This document shows, piece after piece, positions 1-13,044 of a stretch of DNA of 64,000 nt. The notes under the pieces are model-generated. The model had not been told where the DNA came from and did not search any database. It saw only the letters and a program-made list of their open reading frames with translations. Origin of the DNA: Entophlyctis helioformis (lineage: Eukaryota > Chytridiomycota > Chytridiomycetes > Chytridiales > Chytriomycetaceae); assembly GCA_025526915.1 (NCBI GenBank), contig JAHLKH010000119.1, forward strand, positions 1 to 64,000, written 5' to 3'. The position numbers were made by a program, and so were the translations under genes. Positions within the stretch are counted from its first letter, which is position 1, and every line of letters begins with the position of its first letter.

Positions 1-3000
1 GGGATCAGCTGGTATCTCCAACTGGCAGGAAGACATGGTGATCAAGAGCATCCAGCTGATTGCCGAGACACGCAAGAAGCGCACAGCCGACCAGGATCTG
101 GCTGCGTCCAAGCGCGATACCTCCGACAGTCCGCTGCCGTTTGCCAAGTACACAATACCCGACACGTTTCTTGAGCATTACCGGCCGTACTTTGACCCTG
201 AGCTTATTGACCGCCGCATGGCTTTGCAACAGGAGGATAATGCCAAGATTGCGGCTGCTAGTGCTGCTTCTGGAACCGGCAAGACTGGCGAGGTGCCGAT
301 TGCTGCTCCAGCAGCAACAACGGGGATGTTGACTACTCGAGACGATCAGAGGGAGGGGCAAGATGGCGCCAAGGATAAGAGTGGCGAGAAACGAAACCTG
401 CAGCCCCAAAGCAGCAAGACGCAAAAGCCAAACAATGCAGGACGCAGCAGGTGAGACGAGTCATTTGTGATCTATGGGGCGAACTCTTGACTTGCTGACA
501 GTGTGGTTGTGCATTGCAGTTCTCTGTCCAAACGCACGGATGGACGACGTGGAAACAACGCGCGCATAGAGTTTCGCGAAGTCCTGGAGGCCGAGCAGCG
601 GATGGATGATGCGCAACCTTCACATCAGCCCAGTGATCGCAAGACAGATGGGGACGGCTTGCAGGGGTTTGGACTCAAGGTCGCTGGCGCGCGCATGCAC
701 TTTGAAATGGGCACGTTGGGTCGTGGCACTGCGGCCCTTGGCACCAATTGGGCACCAGTCCCGCCTGCCATGTCGATCCCAGGGCTGCTGTTCCATCCAC
801 AAAAGTCTGTCACACAGACACTCCCACCGTCGCCCATGTTCCAGTTGCCCAAGACACAGGTATGCATCGTTTGCACTGAGCGACCAAAGTGCCATGGCGG
901 TTGGCTAAACCTGTGCGATGCCGGACAGGAAACGACGATAGAGCCAGTGGCTACGGGCAGAAAGTCCGATCCATCCAAGCCCACTGGCCAGCACGGGCTT
1001 ATCGCACCAGCACTGGTTCTCGAGCCGCTTGGCGAAGACGAGATGGATGTATCTATGGAAGACTACGAAAGCGACAAGAGAGCGCATGCGTCCTTCTCAT
1101 CCAAGAAGCAGCCGCCAGACGCGGCCGACCCTATTTCCCAAGAGGCGACGGCTGAATGGATATCGCCCGACGCGCTTATTGCACCGTCGCCATTCGGTGT
1201 TGGCATGCAGATAGCAGACGACGCCCAAACGGCCAACGTACCGTTGGATCTCCCTCGATCGTCTGATCAACCGCCAAAGCCTCAGCAGCCGCCCGAGTCT
1301 CCACCCGAGTCTCCACCAGAGCAGCCTCCGCCATCATTGTCGGCCGTGTCGTCGAAAGAATCGTCCAAAGCCAACATTGCTGGGCAAGCGTCAAACAGAA
1401 AGCCGTCATTTACAGACGCCAAGCCTGGACAACAAAGTCGCAAGAGCGTCGGCGGGCTCAATGTACCGCGACTGAGCGTGCAACATGGATCAACGCCACG
1501 CGCCAAAGCCATGCGCCAGCGTTCGCACACCACAGTCGGGTTTATGGTGCATGGCAAGAAGAAGGAGACCAGTCTTGCTGTCCCGCCACCCAGTACAAGA
1601 AACTCTGTTGTTCCAAGCGAATCGGCGTCTGTGGCTGGACAACCTGATCCAGCATCTAATCCCAAGATCGCAGAAACAGGGTCAGCTGCTGCGCCATCTG
1701 CCACGTCTGCATCGGCCATTTCAGCGCCGTCGTCGTCTGAGTCAGGCGAGCAGTCTGCTGAAGTCAAGGGCGAGAAAGATGGTGCTGTTGCTGCGTCTGC
1801 AGTATCATCGCCCGATGCTGCGACTGACACCAAGCCGACATCGGCCGGCAAGAAGAAGCTGTGGAAGATGGTCAAGAAGACGATCCGCAAGCACTCGGTC
1901 TTCAGTAGCATGCGCAATCCACCAAACGGAAAACGGCGGTCGATATCGCAGGGCGGAGCGGCATACAGCGGTGCATCAGACTCGTATGACGACGAGGGCG
2001 AGCAGGAAGAGGGCCAAGACTCGCTTGCCTGGTCCGTGACATCATCGCGCAATGCTGCAGGTGGCACTGGCCCTGGACAGCGCCGACGATTGATGTCGAT
2101 GGATGGGCGGCCGAGCATTGTCGAAGAGCCAGACGAAGGCGAACTGGGTGCTTTGCCACCTGGACGGCGCGTTTCTACAACGCCTGCGCGTATGCGGCGC
2201 CAGAGCCAGCGACGCGACAGCAGCATGTCGACGACGCCTGCGGCTGCTGCTGCACCCAGCGCGCCAGACAATCCAGCGCTGTTTTATGCCAAGAAGTGGC
2301 GCAAGTCTGCAGGTTCGAATGCTGCAGGCGGCAGCCCTGCTGCAATCGGTGATGGCCTGAGCAGCATCCCAACGAGCAGCCGGCCGTCGATTGGTGTTGT
2401 TGTGTCGATCCTGGCAGCCGAGCTACCGCACCACGCCGACAAGAAACACGGGCACGACCACCACGGCGACAATGGCGAAGACGGCATGGAGCCAGACGCA
2501 GACTCTGCTGTCCTGGCTACACGCCGACTGCTCCTGCATGCGATGCAGGCCAACGGCTTCACGCGCGGTGTTGGCCAGACGCTGTACCAAGTTGTGCACG
2601 ACATTGCCCGTCGCAAGAACGGCATGAACTCGATCGAGCGGGCAAGGTTTCCGACGTTTGATGATCCCGGGCCGCCACTGGACGCGACTGGGACGCCGAT
2701 GCTGTCGCCCGACGGCAGCGAGGTGCCTGGACTGACGGTCGAGTACATCAACTCTGAGATCACGAGGCTGGACGGTGTGATTGAGGCGTCGAGCGTGCCC
2801 ATACCAGCCAATCTGCGCAAGCGAGGCATGCTGCTGTCGCGTGTCGGTCGGTTCAACCAAGCCATGGACGACCTGGACCGTGCCATCCAATACGGTAAAC
2901 CTCCACACACACTCTGATGCATTCCAACGAGCGTGTCCAGCATGGCTAACATACTTTGCATACGCATGTGCCATGCCAGATCCGTTCAACTCGGACGCTC

Positions 3001-6000
3001 TGTGGCACCGTCACCAGCTCTACCTCCGCCAGAACGAAGTCGAAAGCGCACTGCGCGACCTTGACAACATCACGGAAAACAACAAAGTCCATCTGGGTGC
3101 CTTTCAGACCAAAGCCCGCATCTACCAAGCACTCGGGATCATCAAGCTCGCCATTGTCAACTACTCGGCCGTCATCCGCCTCAAGCCCGAAGACGCCGAC
3201 GGCTACTACAATCGTGCGTGTCTGTTCGAGGCCGAGAACGAGATGGTGTATGCAAACGAGGACTTCCGCATGGTGCGCCAGCTGGATCCTACCAACGAGC
3301 ACGCCATCTACAACCTTGCAATCTACAGTTTCCAGAAGCAGCTGTGGGAGGATGCCATACAGGCGTTCTCCAAGCTGATTGTGCTGAATCCCGAGAATGC
3401 GCAGGGGCATCTGTTCAGGGGGCGGGCATATGCATCGATTGCCAAGTTTGAGGAAGCTCTTGATGTGAGTCAAGGGCTTGGATTGATTGGCCGCGGTTGA
3501 CTAAGCGGCTTCTGCAATGGCTCGGATATGTGCAGGATATCACGGCTGCCATTCGTATCTTGCCCAACCGTGCACAGTATTTCTTCCATCGCGGATGCTT
3601 GCTGCGTGACCGCAACCCGTCGCGTGCCATACAAGACTTGAGCGTGTCGATCCTGCTGGACGACACCATTGGCAACTGCGACGCCTTTTACCAGCGAGGT
3701 CAGCTGGATGTCTCCCTGGCATTCCTATGGCTGCATGACACTGACATGGGGTCGATGCAGCCAAGCTGTATGACAAGCTCAAGTGCCATGATCTTGCTAT
3801 TGCTGACTACGTATCGGTTATCGAGCTGGATCCGACAAAGTCTCGAGCGTATCTCAACCTGGGTATCCTGCACATGCGGTACTTTGGCGAATACGACCGA
3901 GCGCTCTATTGCCTCAACAAGTCCATCGCAAACGGTCTGTGACTATCGTGTCGTGGCAGTCAGTCCTTGAAGCAAAAACATGGCAATTGCTCATGGTTTG
4001 GCTTGCATCACAGATCCAATCAACCTGCAGGCATACCTGTGTCGTGGCGAGCTGTACCAGATGCTGCACAAGGAGACGCTGCAAGAGATTGCGGATCTGA
4101 CGATGCCGAGCAGTCGACACAAGACCAGACACGTCAACCGCGAGCACCTTGCATCGAGCTACGTCGACAAGGCAATCAAAGACTACAGCCGCGCGATCCA
4201 CTTGTCGCCAAAGAACTACCTGCTGTTCTTGTATCGCGGACGCTTGCTGCTCAAGCAAGGGTGGGTGCTGATTGTGGCGTGTTTGCAGTGGTGGTGGTGG
4301 TGTGCACACTAACATACCCGGCACTGGCATGAGCAGATTGATGGCCGAGGCAACCATGGACTTTCATGCTGCCTTTGATCTCAACGCCAGCATTGCCCAG
4401 ACATTCATCCAGGTTTGTGGAACGGGCCTGCCCCATCCAGCATCGGCACTAACAGCCATCTGCAGAGATCGCTTGTGCTGTGTTTCCAGCGCAAGTACAA
4501 GCAGGTCATTGAAGAATTCGACGAGCGCAAGAAGATCCAGACTGTTGAGGATCCGCAACTGCTGCTGCTTATTGCCAAAGCACGCATCCGATGCGGCGAT
4601 TTCCGCGGTAAGCCGGTCACTTGCTTCTTTGACAGCCCGGATGCAAGGAGCGTAGCCAGCTCAACCTCGATGCGTTGCAATCTAGGTGCACTGCGAGACC
4701 TCTCATCCGCACTCGACTTTTCCCAAAACGACCCGCAGATCTTCCTGCAGCGCGGCATCTGTTTTGAGCATCTGCGCGACTGGGGATCTGCTTCTCTCGA
4801 GTTCTCCAAGTGCATCATGTTCATGCCGACATATGCCAAAGCCTACTACCACCGGGGTCTGTGCAAGCTGTACGAAGGCAACGACTCGGGTGTTGCGGAT
4901 CTGGACCTTGCGATCATGCACGATGACAAGTTCTTTGAGGCGTTCCTGACACGGGCGTCGTACCATCATGCCAAAGGTGAGTGGCCGTGGCGCGTGTATG
5001 CGCGAATGCTGTGGGACGGTACTGATTGAGGACCGTAGGCATGTATGCCAAGGGAATTGAGGATTGCAACGAAGCACTGAAACTGGAGCCCACAAGCATC
5101 CGGTCGCACTTGCTGCGTGGTGCTTGCAAGTGCAAACTCAACCAGTACAGTCTGGCGATCAATGATTTCTCGAAAGCCATCAACATTGACAAGGTGGGAC
5201 ACGGTCAGATTGCCAATCAATGTGCTCATGGTGGCTGGCTTACAGGGACGTGCTTATGGAACAGACGAGCCATTTCGCGTTCTACAACCGGGCAGTCACC
5301 AACCAGCTGCTCAACGATCTTGACAATGCCATCAAAGACTACAGCATTGTTCTCTTGCTGCACGACGATTCGGTAGCGTTGTCGTTTCTTACTGCTTGCA
5401 TCGCTGTGTCTCCATACTGACATGAAAGACGACCGCAGAATGCGTACAGGAACCGCGCGCTCATTTACTGGAAGAAGGGCGATCATGAGAACGCTCTGCT
5501 GGATCTGTATGCTGCACGCGACCATTTCCCGCAAGACGGCAAACTGCGCGGGCTGCTTGGTCTGTGTTTGCAGAAAGTTGCTCGCAACCAGGAGAGCATT
5601 GCCGAGTTCACAGTGGTAAGACATCATCCATTCACTTGCATGCCATGCCCAGCAGGCAACTGACGAGCGGCTGCGGTGGCAGGCACTTGAGCTCAACCCG
5701 TTCATGATGGAGGCGCTTCTGGGCCGTGGCAACGTGTATGCGTCCATGGGCGACCTCACACGTGCAAGGCAAGCCACGATCCCCCTGTTTGCCTATTCCG
5801 CGTGCTACTGACTTGCTTGCTCTGGATGATAGACGCGACTACGCACGTGTGATACACATGTACCCGAGATGCGCTGAAGCGTATGTCAATGTCGCTTACA
5901 CCATGCAGACGGAATCACGGCCGCGCAAAGCGTGGACCATCTTCTCGATCGCTCTCACAATGGACAGGCAGTGCACTGCTGCTCTCGAGGGCCGTGCTAT

Positions 6001-6965
6001 CGTGCACCTGGCTATCAAGAACCCGTTTGCGGCCATGGTCGATATCACCCGAGCTATTGTGTGTCCAAGGCTGTGTTGTTGGTTGCTTGTTGTTGGCTGT
6101 GACTGACGTGCCCTGCATTGATAGGAGATCCATCCGGCAAACGCAGAGTTTTTGACCAACCGTGGCGTCATATACCAGGCACTCAACGACGACGTGTCTG
6201 CTCTCCAAAGCTACAAAGTAGGGCCACGACGGCATGGACGCGAGTTGCCACGTTACTGATCTCTGGTGACCGCAGGCTGCGATTGCTGCGGATGCGAGCT
6301 ACGCGCTGGCGTACTTTAATGCCGCCAACCTGTACTTGCGGCAAAAGCTGTGGGAGCATGCTGCTACTTACTTTGACAAGGTTCGCCATCCATGCCTCTA
6401 CATCCATGCAAAACGGCATTGTTCTGACCACGACCCGTGACAGGCACTTGAGATCAACAACCTGGACAAGGCAGCGCTGCTCAACCGTGGCATTTGCAAA
6501 GTCATGCTCAAAGGTGCGCATGCAAGCAGATTGTGCACTGACTAGCAAGGCTGATGACATGACATGGCTCGCCCAATGACTGGCAGACAACATGGGTGCG
6601 CTGCAAGACCTGAATCGCGCTGCAGAGATCGACCCCAACTCGCCGCAGGTGCATTTCAATCGCGGCCTGCTCCTTCAGTCGCTTGGTAAGAGGCGTCTGT
6701 CTCCCTCGCCGAACGCGATGCAGGCACTGATGCGTGGACTGTGCAGGCAAACACGCGCAAGCCGAGGCTGCATACTCGCGTGTCGTTGAGCTCGTGCCGA
6801 CAGACAGCATCGCGTACATGCGTCGCGGTCAAACGTAAGTACACATCGCACAGGCATCTACAAGCGCATGCCCGCACTAACACTTGCACCAGTCGCGGAC
6901 TGCAGGCACACTGGAAAGAGGCCATGCAGGACTACACCATGTCGATTGCCGCAGAAGAGCAATGA
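1..6965 (+). CDS. Multi-TPR repeat protein (TTC6-like), 5' partial
   Basis: The reading frame is open to the left edge, so the start is missing. The first ~900 codons seen are low-complexity Ser/Pro/Ala-rich sequence with no recognised domain. From about 2760 to the stop at 6963-6965 the protein is an almost continuous array of tetratricopeptide repeats (20 or more), with signatures such as AYYHRGLCKLYEG and AIKDYSRAIHLSP. It is spread over about 18 exons separated by 60-90 nt introns; examples are donors at 451, 2895, 3465 and 4606. The intron at 5769-5832 has a GC donor (see findings). The architecture resembles animal TTC6-type proteins. A scaffold role is inferred from TPRs in general, and no catalytic domain is visible. 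Every exon join keeps the TPR frame, so the gene looks intact. Confidence 0.8.
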
Positions 6966-7053
6966 ACCCAGCGATCCATGCAGCCAGCATCACTCAAATC
7001 TGTTCTGTTCATTCGTTGCACCACCCACAAGTCTCCTATCGTCACACAGAATC

Positions 7054-7094
7054 ACAACAGCAACAACAACAACAACAGCAGCAGCAGCAGAAGC
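7054..7094. repeat. CAA/CAG trinucleotide tract
   Basis: An imperfect AAC/CAG run lies in the short convergent gap between the TPR gene and the PHD gene. It could be read as polyglutamine but lies outside both coding frames. Confidence 0.7.
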
Positions 7095-7106
7095 AGGCGG
7101 GATGGT

Positions 7107-10100
7107 CTACCCGGCCTTTCGCAACGGCACGTCACCGACACTGTCCATTTTGACGAGCCCGTCTTTGGAGGGCGGTCCAGCGCGACCGCCATTGTTGCCG
7201 CCGCCATTGCCACCGCCATTATAGCCAGCTGCCCGTGCACGGTCAATGATGCTGCGCAGGACGCCCGTGTAAGCCTCGACGTCGCTCTTTGGCGTGTACG
7301 GCATCTGCGGCAAATTCAAAAACGAAAACACGGCATCCAGGTTGTCCTGGAGTGTCTGGTACTGCTGCTGGAGCGCAGCGAGGTCGGCAGCGCTGCCCGC
7401 GTTCTCGGTTTGCGCCAACGCGGCCTGCGATTGCTGCTGCAGCTGCAGTTTGAGGCGGCTGTTTTCCTGGCCCATGCGCTGGATTTCTGCCTGGGCCGAC
7501 TGGAGTTGCTGGCGGAGCATGCGGGCCTCGTTCTCGCGCTCGATCTTGGAAAAGTCGTTGTAGGAGTTGTCCAGAAGGGTGTCGAGAAGCGAGCTGCTGC
7601 TGGTGGCTGTGTTGGCTGCCGACCCAAGTGCGGTTGTCGGGGGCGTGGCCGTGCCGCTGGTCGGTCCACCAGGAGCCGACTGGGCTGACGAGCCAGGGAA
7701 GCCTGCAGAAGGGCCGGTGGCAGGTGTTGCTCCAATATCGCGCGCCAAAAGACCTGTACCGATTGCATGGGTCATACTTTGTGAGCCATCGCTGGTGTGT
7801 TCTGTCAGCATCCAGCGAGAAACGTACGCTTGAACTCTGCAGGCATGTTCTCAATCTCGTTGGAAACAGCCTTGATGGCCGACATCTTGTCCATCAGCCA
7901 GGACCATGCCGAGGTGGGTCTGTCGAGGAAACACGGCCATGCTCTTCGGTCAGCAGTTGATTGGCAAACCAACAAGAGATGCGACAAATACTAACGTTGC
8001 TGAGCCACTGGCTGCACCAGGTGTGCTCCGAAGCGGCTTGTTTGCACTGGCGTTGAGTGGGGACGAGTCGTCATTAAGACTTGCCCTCTGGCAAGCGACA
8101 AGCGCGTCAGCTCAACATCCAGAAGCACGCGACAATCCAGCTTCTCATTTGCGGCCCTTACAGATGAATCCTTGAGCCACGGCTTGTGTGCTGACGACAT
8201 CTTGATGGCTTGATTGGAGGAAGGCGGCTGCCGGGAACTGGTGAACTTTCCGGAAGCCAGCGACTCGACTGGTACATTTGAGCTGCTGGACGCAGACGCC
8301 ACCGCTGTGGATCCAGGCTTGCGAGCCAGATTTCCTGGCTCAGGGCGTCGCACATCGGGAACAGAAGACAGGGTCGGCCGCTGAAAGGGCCGCGCTGCTG
8401 TTGTGGACGACGACGACGAGGAGGCAGAGACCGTGGCAGACGCACCGTTGTTGTTGTTGTTGTTGCCGTTGGAGCCACTGGAGCCAACACCCAACGACGC
8501 CTTGCCAGCCGCGCTCATCTTTGCAGAGGCGGGGCCAGACGATCCATTCGGCTTCTTGCGACCGTCTGCCGAACTTGCGCCACTGGTTGCATTGGCTGCG
8601 CGTGCGATGCCGGCCGAACCAGGAGCACGGCCGGTTGGTGTGGGCAGTCTGGAGTCGCTCTTTCCAGACGCTGATGTGGCTGCTGGCATGGGCTCGTCGC
8701 CATCTTCGTCGGCAGCAGAGGCCGATGTTGCAGAGACAGCATCTGTATCGTCGCCAGCGCCATTGTCCCCTTCCGGATGAGTCCATGTGTCGTCCGCCTC
8801 GTCGTCCGACTGGTCTTTCCGCTTTCTCTTCAACGGACCGCGTTTGGCTTGGGAAGATGGCGGCGTCTCAGAGGAAGCCGAGGAAGCGGTTGGACGCTTG
8901 ATAGTCGGGACGCTGTTGCGGCTCTTGGGCTGGCTCTTGTGATCGGCACACAGCAGCTGTGCCGAGGCGATCTTGCGCGCCGGCTGGCGAATAATCAGGC
9001 CTTCGTTCACGCCGCACATGACGTGGAACCACCTGCGACAGAACCGCGCGGTCAGCCCATCTACGCATTGCTCGCATCACGAGAGGAATGCCTTACCGTT
9101 TGCAGTTTCCAACCATGCACGCTACCGTCAGACCCTTGCTTTGATTGCAAATGTAGCATTTCTGCGGCCATTGGGATGAGTCAGAGCAGTGTCGGCATGA
9201 CGTTTGAGTGCAGAGTTTCGCATCCAGCGAAAGCAGACATTTGGTGCCACACACCTCTTTGTCCAACAGCCACTTTTCGACATTGATGGATTCCTTGTCG
9301 TCGTCAATGGCAGCATTCCACAAAGCACAGAGCGAGTGGATGTACGCCTTTGGAGTCCGTGTCCGCTTCAGCGCTCCTGTGGTGATTGGGCAGCAGATGA
9401 CGTTCTGTACGGACCAGAGCAGCGGCGGCAGCGGTGACGGAGTGATCAATGAGCGTGTTAGTCGAGTGGATGCAGATACGGCATGAAGCACGAGGAGGAC
9501 ATACCGTGGAAGCCACTGGAACACCATCTTCGCATCTGCATATCAAAGCCACGATAGAAGGCGAGATTAGCATGCGTCCAACAGTTGCCTGGCAGGCTCA
9601 TACAAAACTACCTCTGGCAGAACCACTTTTCGTCTCCGGGTGGAACTGTTTCGATGCCATAGCATTCTGGCCGGCGAGTGGCGTGTTAGAATGCTTTCAA
9701 GAGAGAAGCAATGTGCCTGCAGTCTTGAACGCACTCTGATGCAGGGGAATGTCGCAATCTTTGCCGTCGCAGAGCACAATGCGGTTCTTGGGCGGGCTGT
9801 AGTCGTCACCGCAAATATCGCACATGGTCTGTACCGCAATCACAGACATGCTCGTCAGTGCACGGACACGGCAACATTCTTACAATCGACAGACGCGTTC
9901 GTGCAAAACGAGGGTGTGATCAACATGATCAATATGGTGGTGCATTACCTCGTCTTCGTCATCTTCAGCCTGGTCGCCCTCCTCACCCTCCTCCTCCTCT
10001 TCTTCTTCCTCTTCTGCGTCGTCGTCGACGGCCTCGACAGTGTCTGTGGCGTCTTTGGCGCTGTGTGCATCCTTGCTGTCGACCTTGGCAGTCTTACTGC

Positions 10101-10656
10101 CATTGCCGTCCTTGGATACTGCTTTGGCCGCCTTGGCATTTGCTTTGGATGATGGCTGCCCAGCAGCAGCGGCCGTCTTCTTCAGGGCTAGACCGTGTGG
10201 AGAGGAATGAGCGGCGACGAGTCAGTACTGCTCGCAACAGCATCGATGCTGCACATGCAATCCACGCCTACCACTGTCACTGCTGCCAGTGGAGGCATCG
10301 GCCTTGCCGTTCCCTTCCTCTTCGTCGTCGTCAGAGTCTTCCTTGAGCGACCTGCGCGTGCGTGCAGCGCGGGCAGTGTTGCCATCGTCGGTGCTCAGAG
10401 GCCGCAGACGCTTGGACTTGCGCGGCTCGTCTGGGCTGGACAGCAGCGCGGCTGCAATGGCCGCAGCATCGGCGTCGTCCAGACCGCCAGCGCCAGCATC
10501 GCCATCGGCAGATGCGACCGACTTTGGCGACGCAGACGATGGGGCGGCGGGGTCTGTGCCAGCGGTGCTCGCGGCCGCCGTGTCCAGATCCAGGCCGAGC
10601 TGCGACGTTGATGCCGCCGACGACGCTGCAACTTTAGGCTTGGTGTCTGAAGCCAT
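7107..10656 (-). CDS. PHD + extended PHD (PZP module) chromatin reader with C-terminal coiled coil
   Basis: The start at 10656 opens an acidic, Ser/Ala-rich N-terminus. The domain order is a PHD finger (about 9840-9520), a zinc knuckle (VICCPITTGALKRT) and an extended PHD finger (to about 9000) with the CYIC..C..C..WFHVMCG pattern. Together these form the PZP module of BRPF, JADE and AF10/AF17 proteins, which binds histone H3. A long Ser-rich linker follows, with a run of six Asn. The C-terminus (about 7700-7330) is a predicted coiled coil rich in Gln and Leu. Introns split the PHD finger after the LHQ motif and after CQR. A further 74-nt intron at 7754-7827 restores the frame. PZP at the N-terminus plus a C-terminal coiled coil is closest to AF10/AF17, but that orthology is inference. 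No EPL1 domain or bromodomain is seen. Confidence 0.75.
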
Positions 10657-11197
10657 AATCTGTTCGGAATTTGAGCGTGTTGCTCGTTCTTGCTTTTGGG
10701 TTCGGCTGTGGGCAGGCACCAAGGGCCGGGCTGGTGTGCGCAAGGAGCGGGGAAAGCGGGGGAAAGCACATGGTCAGCATCGCCGTCTGCGTATCTGTCG
10801 CTGTGTGGCCGCTGGGCCCCTCCTGCCCGCCGCTGTGGCCGCAGCAGGAGCAACATGCACCCGCCTGTTTGCTCACCAGTCCGTGTTGGCCGGTGGGGAA
10901 AGTTGGCTCACGGGTCTTTGCGCTGCTCTTGATTGGCAGGGCCCTGTGCTTGAGAGTGGGCTGCTGATTGGCCCGTCGTGCTGGCCACAGGTGGACTCGC
11001 CTTGCAGTTGGAGAGCCGGCTGGAACTGCCGACACTCGCTACTGGCCCACACGATCGCACTGTGGCATCTGCTCTTTAATAACCGGCCGTCCATGTAGGC
11101 TGCTGACGCTTGGGTAATGGCATGAATATCGGGCCAGATTCATTTGTGATGGGGCGAGATCGCCAGGAAGAGATAGCCACGACGAGATGCTGGCCTT
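10657..11197. promoter_or_regulatory. Intergenic promoter region with two CCAAT boxes
   Basis: No gene is seen in these 541 bases. Two ATTGG motifs (10932-10936 and 10977-10981), which are CCAAT on the minus strand, lie about 280-325 bp upstream of the PHD gene start. They are candidate NF-Y/HAP sites. The right end is the 3' flank of the PIH1 gene. Confidence 0.45.
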
Positions 11198-13044
11198 CTA
11201 TGTCTTCTTGACGGCAAATATGAGACGCAGCACCTGCTTTGCTTTGTAAAACTTGACGCTTGCGCTGTTCAGATCAATCTTGTCGGGCAGCGCCATATCG
11301 AGGGCGTATCGTGTGTCCACGCGCACCACCAGACGTCCATCATCGCCCAACTGGAAGTCGATCTCTGAAGAGCTTGCCTGGTCGTATGCTCGAGTAAGAA
11401 TGTGCAGCGTCACAACACACAATCACATCATTGCAACACTCACCACCCCTGGCAGCTGCACAAACACCTGCACTTTGCCCTGGTCAACCATGTCGCAGAC
11501 CCCGTTGCGCGGCTCCTCTGGCCCATTTGGCTTGGCAGCTTGTGCGTGACCATGAGCGTGACCATGAGCGTGTCCATGAGAGTGTCCATGAGCGTGTCCA
11601 TGAGCGTGTCCATGAGCGTGTCCATGAGAGTGTCTGCGTCTGTGCTCGTGCGCATGACCGTGGCCGTGGCTGCATTGATGCTCGTGCGCATGACCGTGAC
11701 CATCGCCATGACCATGATCGTGAGAATGAGCGTGCTGATGATGGTGGTCGTGATGGCATTGCTCATTATGGTGGTGGTGATGCTCGTGCTCTGGCTCGAG
11801 ATCGTGTTTATGAGCGTGGCATTGGCCCTCACTCGACGTTTCCTCCTCACCCGAGGGTCCTTCCGGCCCTTCCGGCCGCTCCGACCCCTCTGATCCCTCC
11901 GAGTCGGCCTCGGTTGTCCCGCCAAGCTCCTCAATCAGCACGGTGCCTGACGGACGTCGTGACAATGGCCCCGTAGTCTGGCTTGGAATCACGATCTGCT
12001 GAAGCCCAGTCTCGTCAGCGCCTGCCGCGTACTCGGACGCCGGCTCTGGTGTGATGCCTGTAATGATCGCTCGCCCAGATGAAGCCGCACTTGCCGAGCT
12101 GCCTGCAATCGATGGCATTCCAGTCGATGCGGCTGCCGATGGCGCTTGCTTGGAGGTTTGCTGTTTGCCATTGGCGGTGGCCGTGCTGCCCTGTTCATCG
12201 GGGGTTGGCTTGCTCTCGATTGGCTGGCCAGTCTTGTCATCCCAACCGTACGGCCCAAAGTACTCGGCGGATGTGCGCTTTGCTATGTGCAAGCGAGTCG
12301 ATAAGATCACGTTAGCAGGCAGCCGTCCAGCCAACTGCATTCTCTGAGTGAATCCAACAGCCAACGCCAGCCGGCTAAACATACGCTTGGCAGGCAGCGA
12401 CACGCCAAACGTCTCCTTGACGCATCCAACAGCCAGCTTGATGATGTCGGCCGCATAGGCCTTGTCGTTGGCACAGCGGTCGAGGACCGAGTCGGAAAAG
12501 ACAGCGTCAAAGATGATGTACTGCGAGTCTAGCATCCAGCGTGGCGTGTCAGCATGCAACGGGGGGACAGCCAAGAGCGCAGCATGAAGAGGACGCGCAA
12601 CCAGGCTCGCTTACAGTGGCTCGACAGAGGCGACGAGCTGGCCTTGTGACGACGGGCCTCGGACATGACCACGGGCACGTTGGTGTCGTCGGTCTGCGGC
12701 GGAACGGCCCGCGAGCGAGCAATGTTGAGAACATGGTGGCAGTGGATGTCGATGTTGGCCCCACGACCGTGGCCGTGGCCGTAGGCAGCCGAGCCAGCCT
12801 CGTAGAAGGCCGCGATGCCAGGCCGCACCACGCGTGCCTTCTCCTGCTCTTGCTTGTGGCGAGTCATGATGCTCTGGATGTGGCGCTCGTACGCCTTTGG
12901 GTCCTCGGCGCTTAGGTCGTCGAGCGAGGCCCAGTACTGCTTGACCTGCTCGACGAGCTCGGCCGGCTGCGGCGTGCCCGGGCCGCCCGCCAAGGCCGCC
13001 AGTAGCTGCTCGACGCCAATGTCGCTTGGGCCTGCGCGGTTCAT
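11198..13044 (-). CDS. PIH1-domain protein (PIH1D2-like axonemal dynein assembly factor) with Gly-His repeat
   Basis: The start is at 13044. A PIH1 domain spans the first exon and the start of the second: a NIDIHCHHVLNIA segment, then after an intron of ~95 nt the motif YIIFDAVFSDSVLDRC and downstream helices. This pattern matches PIH1D2. A CS-like beta segment ends the protein (VRVDTRYALDMALPDKIDL and following). PIH proteins act as HSP90/R2TP co-chaperones that preassemble dynein arms, so the gene implies a flagellated cell stage. Between the two domains lies a ~200-residue linker of Ser/Thr/Gly/Glu followed by a strongly His-rich stretch (Gly-His-Ala-His units). That stretch is unusual for the family and could bind metal. 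The last intron lies near 11395-11455. Confidence 0.8.
11541..11633. repeat. 12-bp coding minisatellite (GHAH units)
   Basis: Tandem near-perfect copies of GTGTCCATGAGC encode Gly-His-Ala-His on the minus strand inside the PIH1-domain gene. Related degenerate His codons continue to about 11800. Confidence 0.85.

Noticed and set aside
1282..2271. Long minus-strand open frame opposite the TPR gene N-terminus
   Set aside because: It is an antisense shadow of a high-GC, Ser/Pro/Ala-rich exon, with no domain and no splice-consistent extension.
7802..7827. A 26-nt intron in the PHD gene
   Set aside because: It keeps the frame but is far shorter than the 60-90 nt norm. A 74-nt intron (7754-7827) with a good acceptor also restores the frame.
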